Shown in pieces: positions 43,337-51,658 of a stretch of 64,000 nucleotides of DNA. This stretch comes from Neobacillus niacini (GTDB taxonomy: Bacteria; Bacillota; Bacilli; Bacillales; Cytobacillaceae): NCBI RefSeq assembly GCF_019749295.1, contig NZ_JACWFG010000015.1, positions 62,001 through 126,000 on the forward strand. The letters run 5' to 3'. The translations under genes and the position numbers were made by a program. The notes beneath the pieces are model-generated. The model was not told the DNA's origin. It did not search any database and was given only the letters and a program-made list of their open reading frames with translations. Every line of letters starts with the position of its first letter. Position 1 is the first letter of the stretch.

Positions 43337-43579
43337 ATGAGCTGTGGTTGTTCATCACATATTAAAGATGGAAAAGATATCGTTGATCATGTTAAAAGCA
43401 AAGGGAAAGAGAAACTAGCACCAACAGTGGCGCATGAGATTCACTGTGAGTGTGGTGAAATCTTTTCATTAGAAACAGTCATTATGAATTGCCCAAAATG
43501 CGAAATGACATATGCCGTAACACCTTGCGGATCTAGTGATAGTAATAACATCAAGCTTGCAGGCATAAAATACGCTTAA
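43337..43579 (+). CDS. Small cysteine-rich zinc-ribbon protein, 80 aa
   Basis: It has CGCSS at the start, then CECGEIFSLE and CPKCEMTY, two pairs spaced as a zinc ribbon, and a late single Cys. A TTGGAGG site precedes the ATG. It resembles the small ribbon proteins of Bacillus with unknown role; a protein- or nucleic-acid-binding ribbon is the likely fold. Confidence 0.82.
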   Translation: MSCGCSSHIKDGKDIVDHVKSKGKEKLAPTVAHEIHCECGEIFSLETVIMNCPKCEMTYAVTPCGSSDSNNIKLAGIKYA

Positions 43580-43719
43580 GAAAATGAAGTTAAGGTTGCT
43601 GCGGCAGCCTATTTTTTTGCGCACATATCTAATAGAAAGGAAGATATACTTTATAAAAGGGTTCTATCTAATTTTATCGAAGTATAATAGTTATGATCCA
43701 TATGTAAGGAGGAAACCTT

Positions 43720-43873
43720 ATGACAAAACCACTGTTAAAGGGGATGGTAGGTGTCTTTATTCCGGTAAAAGATCCTAGCCTTTCGTAGAAGTAGGTCCTA
43801 TTGGAGGAGACGGCAATACTAGTTTTTTACCTTTTATAATCCAGATGGAAACCCGTTAGGCGTATGTCAATAA
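43720..43873 (+). pseudogene. VOC-family (glyoxalase-like) gene, internally deleted
   Basis: An AGGAGG site and ATG start MTKPLLKGMVGVFIPVKD, the usual beginning of VOC proteins, then a stop codon follows at once. The end of the family reappears as VEVGPIGGDGN, then, one frame away, FYNPDGNPLGVCQ and a stop at 43871-43873. The normal length is about 120 residues; the middle 60-70 are gone and the frame is broken. Confidence 0.8.
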
Positions 43874-43975
43874 GCTATGGATGAATCCAATGTGGCGGAC
43901 TCTATACATGAGTTCGCTTTCTTATTCTTATGGCTCTATTAAAACTGAATGATGATTGCACTATGTTGGGAAAAT

Positions 43976-44157
43976 AAGCGGAGAATTACCGTTTAAATTG
44001 GGAAATAATCATATTTTCTAAAAACAGACGGAGTTTTTCCGCTTATTGTATCTATTTCCTTATAATTTGTCTTAATTAGAGCAGTTAAGCGGAATATCTC
44101 CGCTTATATCTGCTCTTAGGTTCCTTTATAAACAATAGACGGAAATTCTCCGTCTAT
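43976..44157. repeat. Array C: AAGCGGA/TCCGCTT palindromes, about 50-bp spacing
   Basis: Four imperfect palindromes (AAGCGGAGAATTACCGTTT, AGACGGAGTTTTTCCGCTT, AAGCGGAATATCTCCGCTT, AGACGGAAATTCTCCGTCT) have their conserved CGG at about 43979, 44029, 44090 and 44140 (steps 50, 61, 50). They sit in the 470-bp gap before the moxR operon; the rest of the gap shows no gene. Confidence 0.82.
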
Positions 44158-44344
44158 GAATTCTCAACCCTACACGAAAATCAACAATGAATAATAACAG
44201 AGCCATTCTTAAAGAAAAAATAGTTGATGTATTTAAATATTTTCAAAATTAAAAGAATAGATTATAGTAAAATATAACTGTTTATTTTTTTACAATAAAA
44301 ATGAATGTTCATTCAAACATTATGAAGGTAGCAGGTGAGGAACG

Positions 44345-45283
44345 TTGGATTATATAAATAGGGTAAAGTCAGAAATTTCAAAGGTTATGGTGGGTATGGA
44401 TCGGGAGGTTGAACTTCTTACTATATCTCTCCTATTTAATGGACATATATTGCTAGAAAGTGTACCGGGTACTGGTAAAACCATGCTTGCTAAATCATTT
44501 GCCAGCAGTATTAATGGAATCTTCTCAAGAATTCAATTTACCCCAGACGTTCTGCCGAGTGATGTAACGGGAATTCAATTTTTCAACCCTAAAATAAAGG
44601 AGTTTGAACTTCGAACCGGTCCTATCGTTGCCAATATTGTGCTTGCAGATGAGATTAATCGTGCTACACCAAGGACACAATCCAGTTTACTTGAAGTCAT
44701 GGAGGAGAGACAAGTGACGATTGATGGAATCAGTGTCAAAGTTGATGACCCATTTATGGTTATTGCTACCCAGAATCCGGTTGAAGCACAGCAAGGAACC
44801 TTCTCACTTCCAGTCGCCCAAATGGACCGTTTCTTTATGAAATTGTCGATGGAATATCCCAGCCTTGAAAGTGAAAAAGAAATATTAAAGCAAGCACGAG
44901 GGATTGGGGGCAGTCTTAAAACCAATGCTGTTTTAACTCATGAAGAAATTAAAAAAGTGAAGGCGCTGGTTCAACAAATCAAAATCAATGATACAGTTGA
45001 ATCCTATTTGCTCCATATCGTAAGAGAGACCAGACAGCATCCTGAAATTGATTTAGGTGTAAGTCCACGGGGTGCGTTGGCGTTGATGAAAGCAGCACAA
45101 GGCCAAGCTTTTTTAGAAAAAAGAGAATATGTGATTCCTGAAGACATCAAAAAGATGGTCCCCTATGTGTTAGGTCATAGAATTATATTATCAACCGAAG
45201 CCTCGTTTACAAGGTCTCCTGAACGTGTACTTAGGGAAGTATTGGAAGCAGTCCCTGTACCTGTAGAGTTGGGTACGTATTGA
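44345..45283 (+). CDS. MoxR-family AAA+ ATPase
   Basis: The 312-residue AAA+ chaperone has Walker A ESVPGTGKTML, Walker B VLADEINRATPRTQSSLLE, sensor 1 VIATQNP, and the C-terminal lid with sensor 2 SPRGALALMKAAQ. MoxR ATPases assemble or activate membrane and metal-containing complexes, nearly always with DUF58 proteins. The start is TTG 44345 behind AGGTGAGGA. The gene overlaps the DUF58 gene by 4 nt. Confidence 0.92.
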   Translation: MDYINRVKSEISKVMVGMDREVELLTISLLFNGHILLESVPGTGKTMLAKSFASSINGIFSRIQFTPDVLPSDVTGIQFFNPKIKEFELRTGPIVANIVLADEINRATPRTQSSLLEVMEERQVTIDGISVKVDDPFMVIATQNPVEAQQGTFSLPVAQMDRFFMKLSMEYPSLESEKEILKQARGIGGSLKTNAVLTHEEIKKVKALVQQIKINDTVESYLLHIVRETRQHPEIDLGVSPRGALALMKAAQGQAFLEKREYVIPEDIKKMVPYVLGHRIILSTEASFTRSPERVLREVLEAVPVPVELGTY

Positions 45284-46482
45284 TGATGCAATGGAAAAAA
45301 TATAGTGTTGAGAACAACTATCTGCCAATAACAGGAGCGTTTGCATTCTTTATATGCATTGCTTCTTTTTTCTTCCAATCCTGGCTGGCTTTTTTTGTTG
45401 GCGTCTTTATTGTTATGCTTCTTTCCTTCAATCATCTATATAAGTTAAAGGTGGGAGAGGGGTTACTATTTGATAATAAGAAAGTAAGAGAGAAGTATTT
45501 TCCAGGTGAGGAGGGTGAATGGGTACTCGATTTCCATAATAAAGGTGTTCCCATTATGAAGGCGAGGTTGAGTGTTTCCTTTCATGATTCTGTAACACCA
45601 CATGATCAACTTGCCAATAAGAAGTCTTCCATCTATGAGGTTACCGTCCCATTTTCAATCAGCTATAAGCAAAAAATGAGTGTGACTATCCCATTTACAG
45701 CTGAAAAGAGAGGGACCTCCAGAATAAGTAAAATAGAGTTAATGATTCCACACTTCTTTGGTTTAGGTGAAACTATATTAGAGAAAAATTTCCATTCGAT
45801 GCAAGAAGCACTTGTTTATCCGAAAACATTGAACGTACACAATAAACAATCACTACTTACCAGCAAGCAAGGCGAATCACCTGTTTCACTCTCTCTTTTT
45901 GAGGACACACTTTCACCTGTAGGAACACGAGAATACCACTATAGTGACAGTTTTAATAGAATTCATTGGAAGGCAAGTGCGCGCAGACAATCGCTGCAAA
46001 CGAAGCTCTATGATAAAGTGACAGAAAATGGGTGGAATATTGCGATCAATATTGGCGATGACTCTTTTATAACCGATCATCTCGAAGAAATTTTAAGTGG
46101 AGTTGCTGATCTTGCCTATTTCTATGTAAAACAGAATATCCCATTCTCCGTTTGTATTAATATTCGTCACGCAGGTACTACACCTTTTTACTATATAATG
46201 CCAGGGACTGGCAAAGAGCATTTACAAAAGGTTCTGGAAGCCATCGCTCTTATTGATGTGCATACCTCTGTTTATCCTTTTGAAAAAATGCTCGCCTACT
46301 ATGCAAGTCATTTAGAATCGCAGCCGTTTTTTCTGCTAGCTGGTCAATACGCTCCTGAAAAAAGGGATATATTGAGGAAGATTGCCGAAAAAGGTACAAG
46401 TATTTACGAACTCATGGTAAATGAACAAAGTGCTTCCATTGTAAAGAAATCATTTTCCCCAAAAAGGGGGATGATTTCATGA
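45280..46482 (+). CDS. DUF58-domain membrane protein
   Basis: Two N-terminal membrane helices (ITGAFAFFICIASFFFQSW; LAFFVGVFIVMLLSF) are followed by an extracytoplasmic-type beta region, then the DUF58 (vWA-like) block around YHYSDSFNRIHWKASARRQSLQTKLYD. The 400 residues match the family. The start overlaps moxR, and the end overlaps the next gene (ATGA), so the three form one operon, as is usual for MoxR-DUF58-transglutaminase loci. Confidence 0.9.
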   Translation: MMMQWKKYSVENNYLPITGAFAFFICIASFFFQSWLAFFVGVFIVMLLSFNHLYKLKVGEGLLFDNKKVREKYFPGEEGEWVLDFHNKGVPIMKARLSVSFHDSVTPHDQLANKKSSIYEVTVPFSISYKQKMSVTIPFTAEKRGTSRISKIELMIPHFFGLGETILEKNFHSMQEALVYPKTLNVHNKQSLLTSKQGESPVSLSLFEDTLSPVGTREYHYSDSFNRIHWKASARRQSLQTKLYDKVTENGWNIAINIGDDSFITDHLEEILSGVADLAYFYVKQNIPFSVCINIRHAGTTPFYYIMPGTGKEHLQKVLEAIALIDVHTSVYPFEKMLAYYASHLESQPFFLLAGQYAPEKRDILRKIAEKGTSIYELMVNEQSASIVKKSFSPKRGMIS

Positions 46483-47795
46483 AAAGTAATGTTTTGTATA
46501 TGGTTTATTATAAAACCATTGAAATTTTTTTAGCTAGCCTTGTCATCGCTTTTTATTTTACATTTCAAGGACAAGAAATACCTTTCCTATTTTTTCTTGT
46601 GTTGGCCATTCCGTCAACCTATCTATTTATTTTCCTGATGCATACCTACCAGGAGAAGAGCAGATTGTTATATTTTGTCATTGTCTTACCATTGTTGATA
46701 GTTAGCGGTTTATTGGTTGATTTACCAATTATGTTTGTTATCGTATTATCGATATTGATCTATTGGAGAACGACTGTCATGAATAGCGAATATGATAGTG
46801 TGCAAACAGGACCTTGCTTGTTTTTGACTGTATTCTTAGGCTTCACCCTACTCATTTTCGCTTATATGCAGGATTATCCTGACCAAAATACTTTGTTGAT
46901 TATGTTAACACTTACCCTTGCTTTTATTATTATTGGAGGATTCTTGATTAACTGGCTTTCAGTGACGGGGAACAAAGTGCTAAAAAGTCTCCTGCTAAAA
47001 AATTTCCTTTGGTTATTGGGTATAATGGTTACAATAAGTCTGCTGCTAGCTGCCTTGAAGGATGTCTTTAAATGGGTGGTTGTAACAATCCTAAAAATCG
47101 CTGTATTTGCAGCATCCTTTTTTATGTCTCCCTTGTTTAATTGGGCTGGAAATTATGAGTTGACTGGAGAACTGAATCCATTCTCTCAAAATCAAAATGA
47201 ACAGACTCCAGATAATTCTGAGAATACTGGTTTCATTCAAGATCAATCTACATTGGCTGCAAAGTTGGATATGGATTTTACTTTCTTGTACATTGCAGGG
47301 TTCATGATACTTTGTATTTTATTATTTATTTTTCTTTACAAAAAATTCCAGGGAAGTACAGAGGTTTTAAATTCTACTGAACATGGTTTTTACACTACAT
47401 CATCTTTTGATGAAGAAGAAAAGAGAACGAGTTCTTCCAAGAATAAAAAGATTGGAGAACAGCCTTCCTATCGCGTCCGAAAAGAAATTTACCGCCTCGA
47501 AAAACTAGCGGAAAAGCTGCAGCTAAGAAGAAATTCATCTGAAACGATTGGGGAATGGTTCAGGAGAGTAGGTGTGAATGAGGACGAGTTAATCCAATCT
47601 GTCTACGAAAGAGTTCGATACGGAAATCAAATTGAATCCGATGAAGAGTATAAATTACTTTTAAAAAATATAGATAAAAAGAAAACAGAGCTAAAACAGA
47701 TTCATAAAGTGCTTTTAGAGGAGGGTAAAATCGAATCTGCCTCCCGTGTTAAAAATATTATGAAGAAGTTTAAATCCAGAACAGAAGAACATTGA
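46479..47795 (+). CDS. Polytopic membrane protein with C-terminal DUF4129-like domain
   Basis: Six or seven N-terminal membrane helices are followed by a soluble loop, another helix (FLYIAGFMILCILLFIFLY) and a cytosolic DUF4129-like tail (YRVRKEIYRLEKLAEKLQLRRNSSETIGEWFRRVG, then YERVRYG). It takes the place of the YebA-type transglutaminase of this operon type, but at 438 residues it is much shorter and the transglutaminase Cys-His-Asp core is not seen. It may be a structural remnant subgroup of the complex. Confidence 0.85.
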   Translation: MKSNVLYMVYYKTIEIFLASLVIAFYFTFQGQEIPFLFFLVLAIPSTYLFIFLMHTYQEKSRLLYFVIVLPLLIVSGLLVDLPIMFVIVLSILIYWRTTVMNSEYDSVQTGPCLFLTVFLGFTLLIFAYMQDYPDQNTLLIMLTLTLAFIIIGGFLINWLSVTGNKVLKSLLLKNFLWLLGIMVTISLLLAALKDVFKWVVVTILKIAVFAASFFMSPLFNWAGNYELTGELNPFSQNQNEQTPDNSENTGFIQDQSTLAAKLDMDFTFLYIAGFMILCILLFIFLYKKFQGSTEVLNSTEHGFYTTSSFDEEEKRTSSSKNKKIGEQPSYRVRKEIYRLEKLAEKLQLRRNSSETIGEWFRRVGVNEDELIQSVYERVRYGNQIESDEEYKLLLKNIDKKKTELKQIHKVLLEEGKIESASRVKNIMKKFKSRTEEH

Positions 47796-47818
47796 ATTAT
47801 TTGTTCTTCTGTTTTTTT
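47782..47818. terminator. Bidirectional terminator between convergent genes
   Basis: AGAAGAACA (47782-47790) and TGTTCTTCT (47802-47810) are complementary and followed by GTTTTTTT. The hairpin spans the stop codons of both neighbours (47795 and 47797). Confidence 0.85.
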
Positions 47819-48219
47819 ATGCTTACTAAACAATCTAAGCTATAGGCAATGACAATTCCTGTTGAATATCGAATTAAATCCACATGAAGAAAACCTTTGC
47901 CTAATATCAATGCTCCCACCAGCGTTCCCCGAATCTGATTCATCCAATTTGCTTGATACAGCTGACTGAATTCGATACCGAAGCTGAACAGAAAACTAAG
48001 AAGGAAGGCAGTTATCATACTTTTATTCACCAATAAGAAACGAAATCCAAAGTAGACCATCATTGCCCATAGAGCATCACCCGCATTTTCTGCAAAAAAG
48101 GAGAATAATAAATGGCTGTATTTTCTAGAGGCTAGTCCCAGCAAAATAGTGAGAACAACAGCTCCAAAATACATTTTCCTCAGTTGATTTTTAGATTCAT
48201 AATTAAAAATCATTGGCAA
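47797..48219 (-). CDS. DUF2809-family membrane protein
   Basis: The 140-residue protein has four membrane helices. The sequence pattern LGLASRKYSHLLFSFFAENAGDALWAMMVYFGFRFL and SFGIEFSQLYQANWMNQIRGT fits DUF2809 (VanZ-like fold) proteins. Function unknown. It is monocistronic and shares its terminator with the MoxR operon. Confidence 0.85.
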   Translation of the reverse strand: MPMIFNYESKNQLRKMYFGAVVLTILLGLASRKYSHLLFSFFAENAGDALWAMMVYFGFRFLLVNKSMITAFLLSFLFSFGIEFSQLYQANWMNQIRGTLVGALILGKGFLHVDLIRYSTGIVIAYSLDCLVSIKKQKNK

Positions 48220-48329
48220 CTCCTATTTTCCAAAGTATAATCTTCATTATATTAACACTATTTTTGAGTAAACAAGCACTATATACTATTTGAATGAATC
48301 TACCCATTTTTCTAATGGAGGTGTTTAGA

Positions 48330-48830
48330 GTGTTGAACATTGAAGAACTTGAATCTATTGAGGCTTATATAGTCCCACTCTCTGAACTTTTAGTAAAGGT
48401 GGTAGATGATGGAGCCTCAATTGGCTTTTTACCCCCTATGAAGCTACCAGATGCGAAACATTATTGGCAAACTGTATTAAATCCCAATGTTATTTTATAT
48501 GTTGCTAAAATAGATAATGAGATCGTTGGTACCATCCAACTTCATTTATGTACCAAGCAGAATGGACTTCATCGAGCTGAAATTGCAAAATTGATGACAA
48601 GCCCTAATGCTAGACGTAAAGGGGTTGCGCGTTTCTTAATGAACACAGCGGAAGAAAGAGCGATTAAGGAAGGAAGGAATTTACTCGTACTTGATACAAG
48701 AGAAGGGGACCCATCCAATCTTCTATATCAATCACTTGGCTATATTCAGGCTGGGAAAGTCCCTAACTTTGCCCTTTCTGGTGAAGGAAAACTTGAAACT
48801 ACTGTTATTTATTACAATATTTTACATTAA
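48330..48830 (+). CDS. GNAT N-acetyltransferase
   Basis: The roughly 166-residue GCN5-type protein has EIAKLMTSPNARRKGVARFLMNTAEERA as the acetyl-CoA site, then LLVLDTREGDPSNLLYQSLGYIQAGKVP. I place the start at GTG 48330 (or the adjacent TTG 48333) because GGAGGTG lies 6-9 nt upstream; an ATG at 48294 has no such site. The substrate is unknown. Confidence 0.85.
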   Translation: MLNIEELESIEAYIVPLSELLVKVVDDGASIGFLPPMKLPDAKHYWQTVLNPNVILYVAKIDNEIVGTIQLHLCTKQNGLHRAEIAKLMTSPNARRKGVARFLMNTAEERAIKEGRNLLVLDTREGDPSNLLYQSLGYIQAGKVPNFALSGEGKLETTVIYYNILH

Positions 48831-48860
48831 TTATAAATGGAATTCTTATAAGAAGATTTT

Positions 48861-48899
48861 GATCCTTGGATAAAAAACTATCCAAGGATCATTTTGTTT
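48861..48899 (+). terminator. Intrinsic terminator
   Basis: GATCCTTGGATA (48861-48872) and TATCCAAGGATC (48879-48890) form a perfect 12-bp stem and run into ATTTTGTTT. It isolates the Wadjet operon from upstream transcription. Confidence 0.9.
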
Positions 48900-49005
48900 A
48901 GTCGGGAAAGAAGCATATATTCTATAATAGTATATTTTTTACATTTTAATGCTAAAATCAATAATATACAATAGTTATACTAGACAAATATAAGGATGAT
49001 GACCT

Positions 49006-50493
49006 TTGGATTCAACGATGAAAAAAATAGTTGAGACAAGCTATCTAACAGCTGATTCTGCTGCACACTATCGTACTATTCTACGATATTTCTATCACCA
49101 ACACGAAAGAATGAGAGATTTTATTGCACCAGAAGAGTTATTGGAATACATGCGTTCCATTCCTACATTCGCTGATTACCAAGAGGAACAGCTTCATCAA
49201 CAACTAGCACAGTTAGTAAAATGGAATAATCTAATAGCAAGACAAGACATGACCAATGCGAAAACGATAGAAGAATATAAGAAAAAACGATTCCGCTATC
49301 AATGCACACCCTATACAGTTGAAATTGAGAGAATGATTGTTAATCTGGAAAAATTAGGTGATTCATTCCAAGGGTCGCTGGAACGTTCCCAGTTTGATCG
49401 GCTGTACCAAGCGTTAACCACCCTTCAAAATGAACTGAATCATGACTTAAACAAATCAACAGAAGAATATATACGGATTTGGGAAGATGTTTTTCGCTAT
49501 TTCCAAACAATACGTACGAGTACTGCCGATTATATTGCCTATATAAATAGCGAACAAACTGATCAACGTATGCAGACGGAAGCATTTCTAGTCTATAAGA
49601 ATCAGTTTACAACTTATCTACGAGATTTTATCGTATCCTTGCAAAAAACATCTTTGCAAATCAAACATTTATTAACGGAATTAACTTCTGAACGATTGAG
49701 CAAGTATTTTCAAAAATTAATCGAGCATCGCGGATCCATTCCCCGTCTTGAAGATGTGTCATCTTCCGTTGTTGACTGGCTTACTGAATATGAGGAGTAT
49801 TGGTTCTCCTTACGGCAGTGGTTTTTAGGCTCAGCTGTCCAGCAAAGTGAACTTGAGATTCTTCAATGGCAAACAAACGAAATGATTCGTAGAATGACAA
49901 GATACGTGCAGCGAATAGGTGAAAGACAACAGCATTTTCGTAGTCGAAAAAAAGACTACCTGCAATTGTCCAAATGGTTTGAGGAATGCAGGGATAATGA
50001 AGAAGCACATAAACTATCCGCTGTAGTATTTGGTTCCATGACCATTCAACATCTCCAGCTGGAAGAAGCTACTACTGAAAATCTGCACGTTGATACATGG
50101 GATGAGGCGCCAACAGAACTAACTATCAAACCAAGAACGGTGCGCTACCGTGAAAAAACAAAGCCAGGTTCTTTTAACTCAAATGAGCAAAAGAAAAAAG
50201 AACAGCGGGAGCAATATTTAAGAGAACGAGAACATGAGAAAAAATTAATAGAAAAGTATATGAACCAAGGCAGAATTACGATCTCTACTTTATCATCAGT
50301 TGAACCGTTCATCCGGAAGGTTTTATTAAGCTGGATAGGAAAATCCATGGCGAGCAAAAATCGTGTTGTAAAAACCGATTACGGGCTACATGTAAAGGTC
50401 ATGATTGTTGAAGAACACACCGTCCTATTAAAAGCGGAAGATGGAGATTTATTCATGCCGGACGCTACATTCGTGTTTGAAGAACAGAGGTGA
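49006..50493 (+). CDS. jetA: Wadjet type II JetA (TIGR02677/DUF2397 family)
   Basis: JetA is the kleisin-like subunit (MksF/MukF-type) of the Wadjet complex, which recognises and cuts small circular plasmids. The product of 495 residues matches the TIGR02677 family in length and order: N-terminal winged helix (YRTILRYFYHQHERMRDFIAPEELLEYM), helical middle (about 130-330), and a C-terminal part with WFEECRDNEEAHKLSAVVFG and STLSSVEPFIRKVLLSWIGKSM. The start is TTG 49006, 8 nt after AAGGAT. The four jet genes overlap or nearly touch. Confidence 0.9.
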   Translation: MDSTMKKIVETSYLTADSAAHYRTILRYFYHQHERMRDFIAPEELLEYMRSIPTFADYQEEQLHQQLAQLVKWNNLIARQDMTNAKTIEEYKKKRFRYQCTPYTVEIERMIVNLEKLGDSFQGSLERSQFDRLYQALTTLQNELNHDLNKSTEEYIRIWEDVFRYFQTIRTSTADYIAYINSEQTDQRMQTEAFLVYKNQFTTYLRDFIVSLQKTSLQIKHLLTELTSERLSKYFQKLIEHRGSIPRLEDVSSSVVDWLTEYEEYWFSLRQWFLGSAVQQSELEILQWQTNEMIRRMTRYVQRIGERQQHFRSRKKDYLQLSKWFEECRDNEEAHKLSAVVFGSMTIQHLQLEEATTENLHVDTWDEAPTELTIKPRTVRYREKTKPGSFNSNEQKKKEQREQYLREREHEKKLIEKYMNQGRITISTLSSVEPFIRKVLLSWIGKSMASKNRVVKTDYGLHVKVMIVEEHTVLLKAEDGDLFMPDATFVFEEQR

Positions 50494-50497
50494 TTAA

Positions 50498-51658
50498 ATG
50501 GAACAAATACAACTATTCGATGAAAAAGCGATCCAGGGGATGGACATATTGTTTCATCATTATTGGATTTTGCGGGCTGAACAACCTGAATGGTATCAAT
50601 TGATCCGTGAAAGAGAAAAAGTACTGCGCAGGTATATGGATGAAAAGTTTGGCTTGCGTCTAATCGTCCACCAACATTTTATTAAACTAGAAAAAATACC
50701 GGTGGAGCCTGAGGCATGGATGGGAATTCAAGATTTTCATGAACCGATGGACTATGCGATTTTTTGCTGCGCGTTGTCATTTTTAGAGGGGAAAGCGGTA
50801 GAGGAACAGTTCCTGCTCTCAGACCTATGTCAGGAGATTCAAGCTGATTATCCAGGAGATTTTCCACTTGATTGGACATTGTATACCCACAGGAAATCAT
50901 TAGTTCGGGCTGTGAAAGTGTTAATGGAATTTCAGCTAATTAAAACAATTGATGGGGATATTGGACGTTTTGACCAAAATGCAGATTCTGAGGTTTTGTA
51001 TGAAGCTACCACTTATAGCCGTTACTTCATGAGAACCTATCCTGAAGATTTCTCCAGTTATCACCATTGGAGTGAATTACTGAAAGAAGATTGGAAATTG
51101 ACTCAAGAGGATGAACGACGGAAAAGGGTATACCGTAAACTATTCTTTTCACCTGGATTACACAGAAAAGATCAGCAAGATCCTGACTTTCTCTATATAC
51201 GAAACTATCGCAACCGCTTAGCAGAAGATATTGAAAAGCATAGTGATTACAAGCTTCATGTCTATAAAAATACTGCTTTTTTATCGATAGCAGAGCCAAA
51301 GCAATATCAACAAGTTTTTCCTAATTCCAAGGCATCAACAGATATCATTCTTCAGCTATCAAAATATCTTCATGGGCAGCCTGAGCGATTTAAAGCGAAT
51401 GAAAATGGGGAAATGCTGATGACAGAAGGAGAATTTGAACAAGTAATCGATGATTTGCGCGAGCAATATGGGTTAGGATGGGCAAAGTATTTTCGGGATA
51501 TGAGTACGAGTGGAATTCGACTAGAGCTGCTTCGTGCCATGAAAGATTGGATGATGGTGGAAGTGGATAAGGATACTTTTATTATTCGTATAAAATCGTT
51601 AATCGGAGTCATGACGGGTGAATATCCTGGCGATTTTCAAACAGGAGGAAATGAATGA
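50498..51658 (+). CDS. jetB: Wadjet type II JetB (TIGR02678/DUF2398 family)
   Basis: JetB is the small KITE/MksE-like subunit. The 386 residues match TIGR02678: RAEQPEWYQLIREREKVLRRYMDEKFGLRL at the N-terminus, then EPEAWMGIQDFHEPMDYAIFCCALSFLE and a helical/winged-helix C-terminal half (YGLGWAKYFRDMSTSGIRLELLRAMKDW). It begins 4 nt after jetA with AGAGGTG in front, and its stop overlaps the jetC start. Confidence 0.9.
   Translation: MEQIQLFDEKAIQGMDILFHHYWILRAEQPEWYQLIREREKVLRRYMDEKFGLRLIVHQHFIKLEKIPVEPEAWMGIQDFHEPMDYAIFCCALSFLEGKAVEEQFLLSDLCQEIQADYPGDFPLDWTLYTHRKSLVRAVKVLMEFQLIKTIDGDIGRFDQNADSEVLYEATTYSRYFMRTYPEDFSSYHHWSELLKEDWKLTQEDERRKRVYRKLFFSPGLHRKDQQDPDFLYIRNYRNRLAEDIEKHSDYKLHVYKNTAFLSIAEPKQYQQVFPNSKASTDIILQLSKYLHGQPERFKANENGEMLMTEGEFEQVIDDLREQYGLGWAKYFRDMSTSGIRLELLRAMKDWMMVEVDKDTFIIRIKSLIGVMTGEYPGDFQTGGNE

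Noticed and set aside
43584..43778. 64-aa plus-strand ORF
   Set aside because: No ribosome site, runs out of frame across the VOC pseudogene start, and the protein looks random.
43721..44344. Additional gene in the gap before the MoxR operon
   Set aside because: Only the VOC remnant and palindromic repeats are found; no frame with a start signal.
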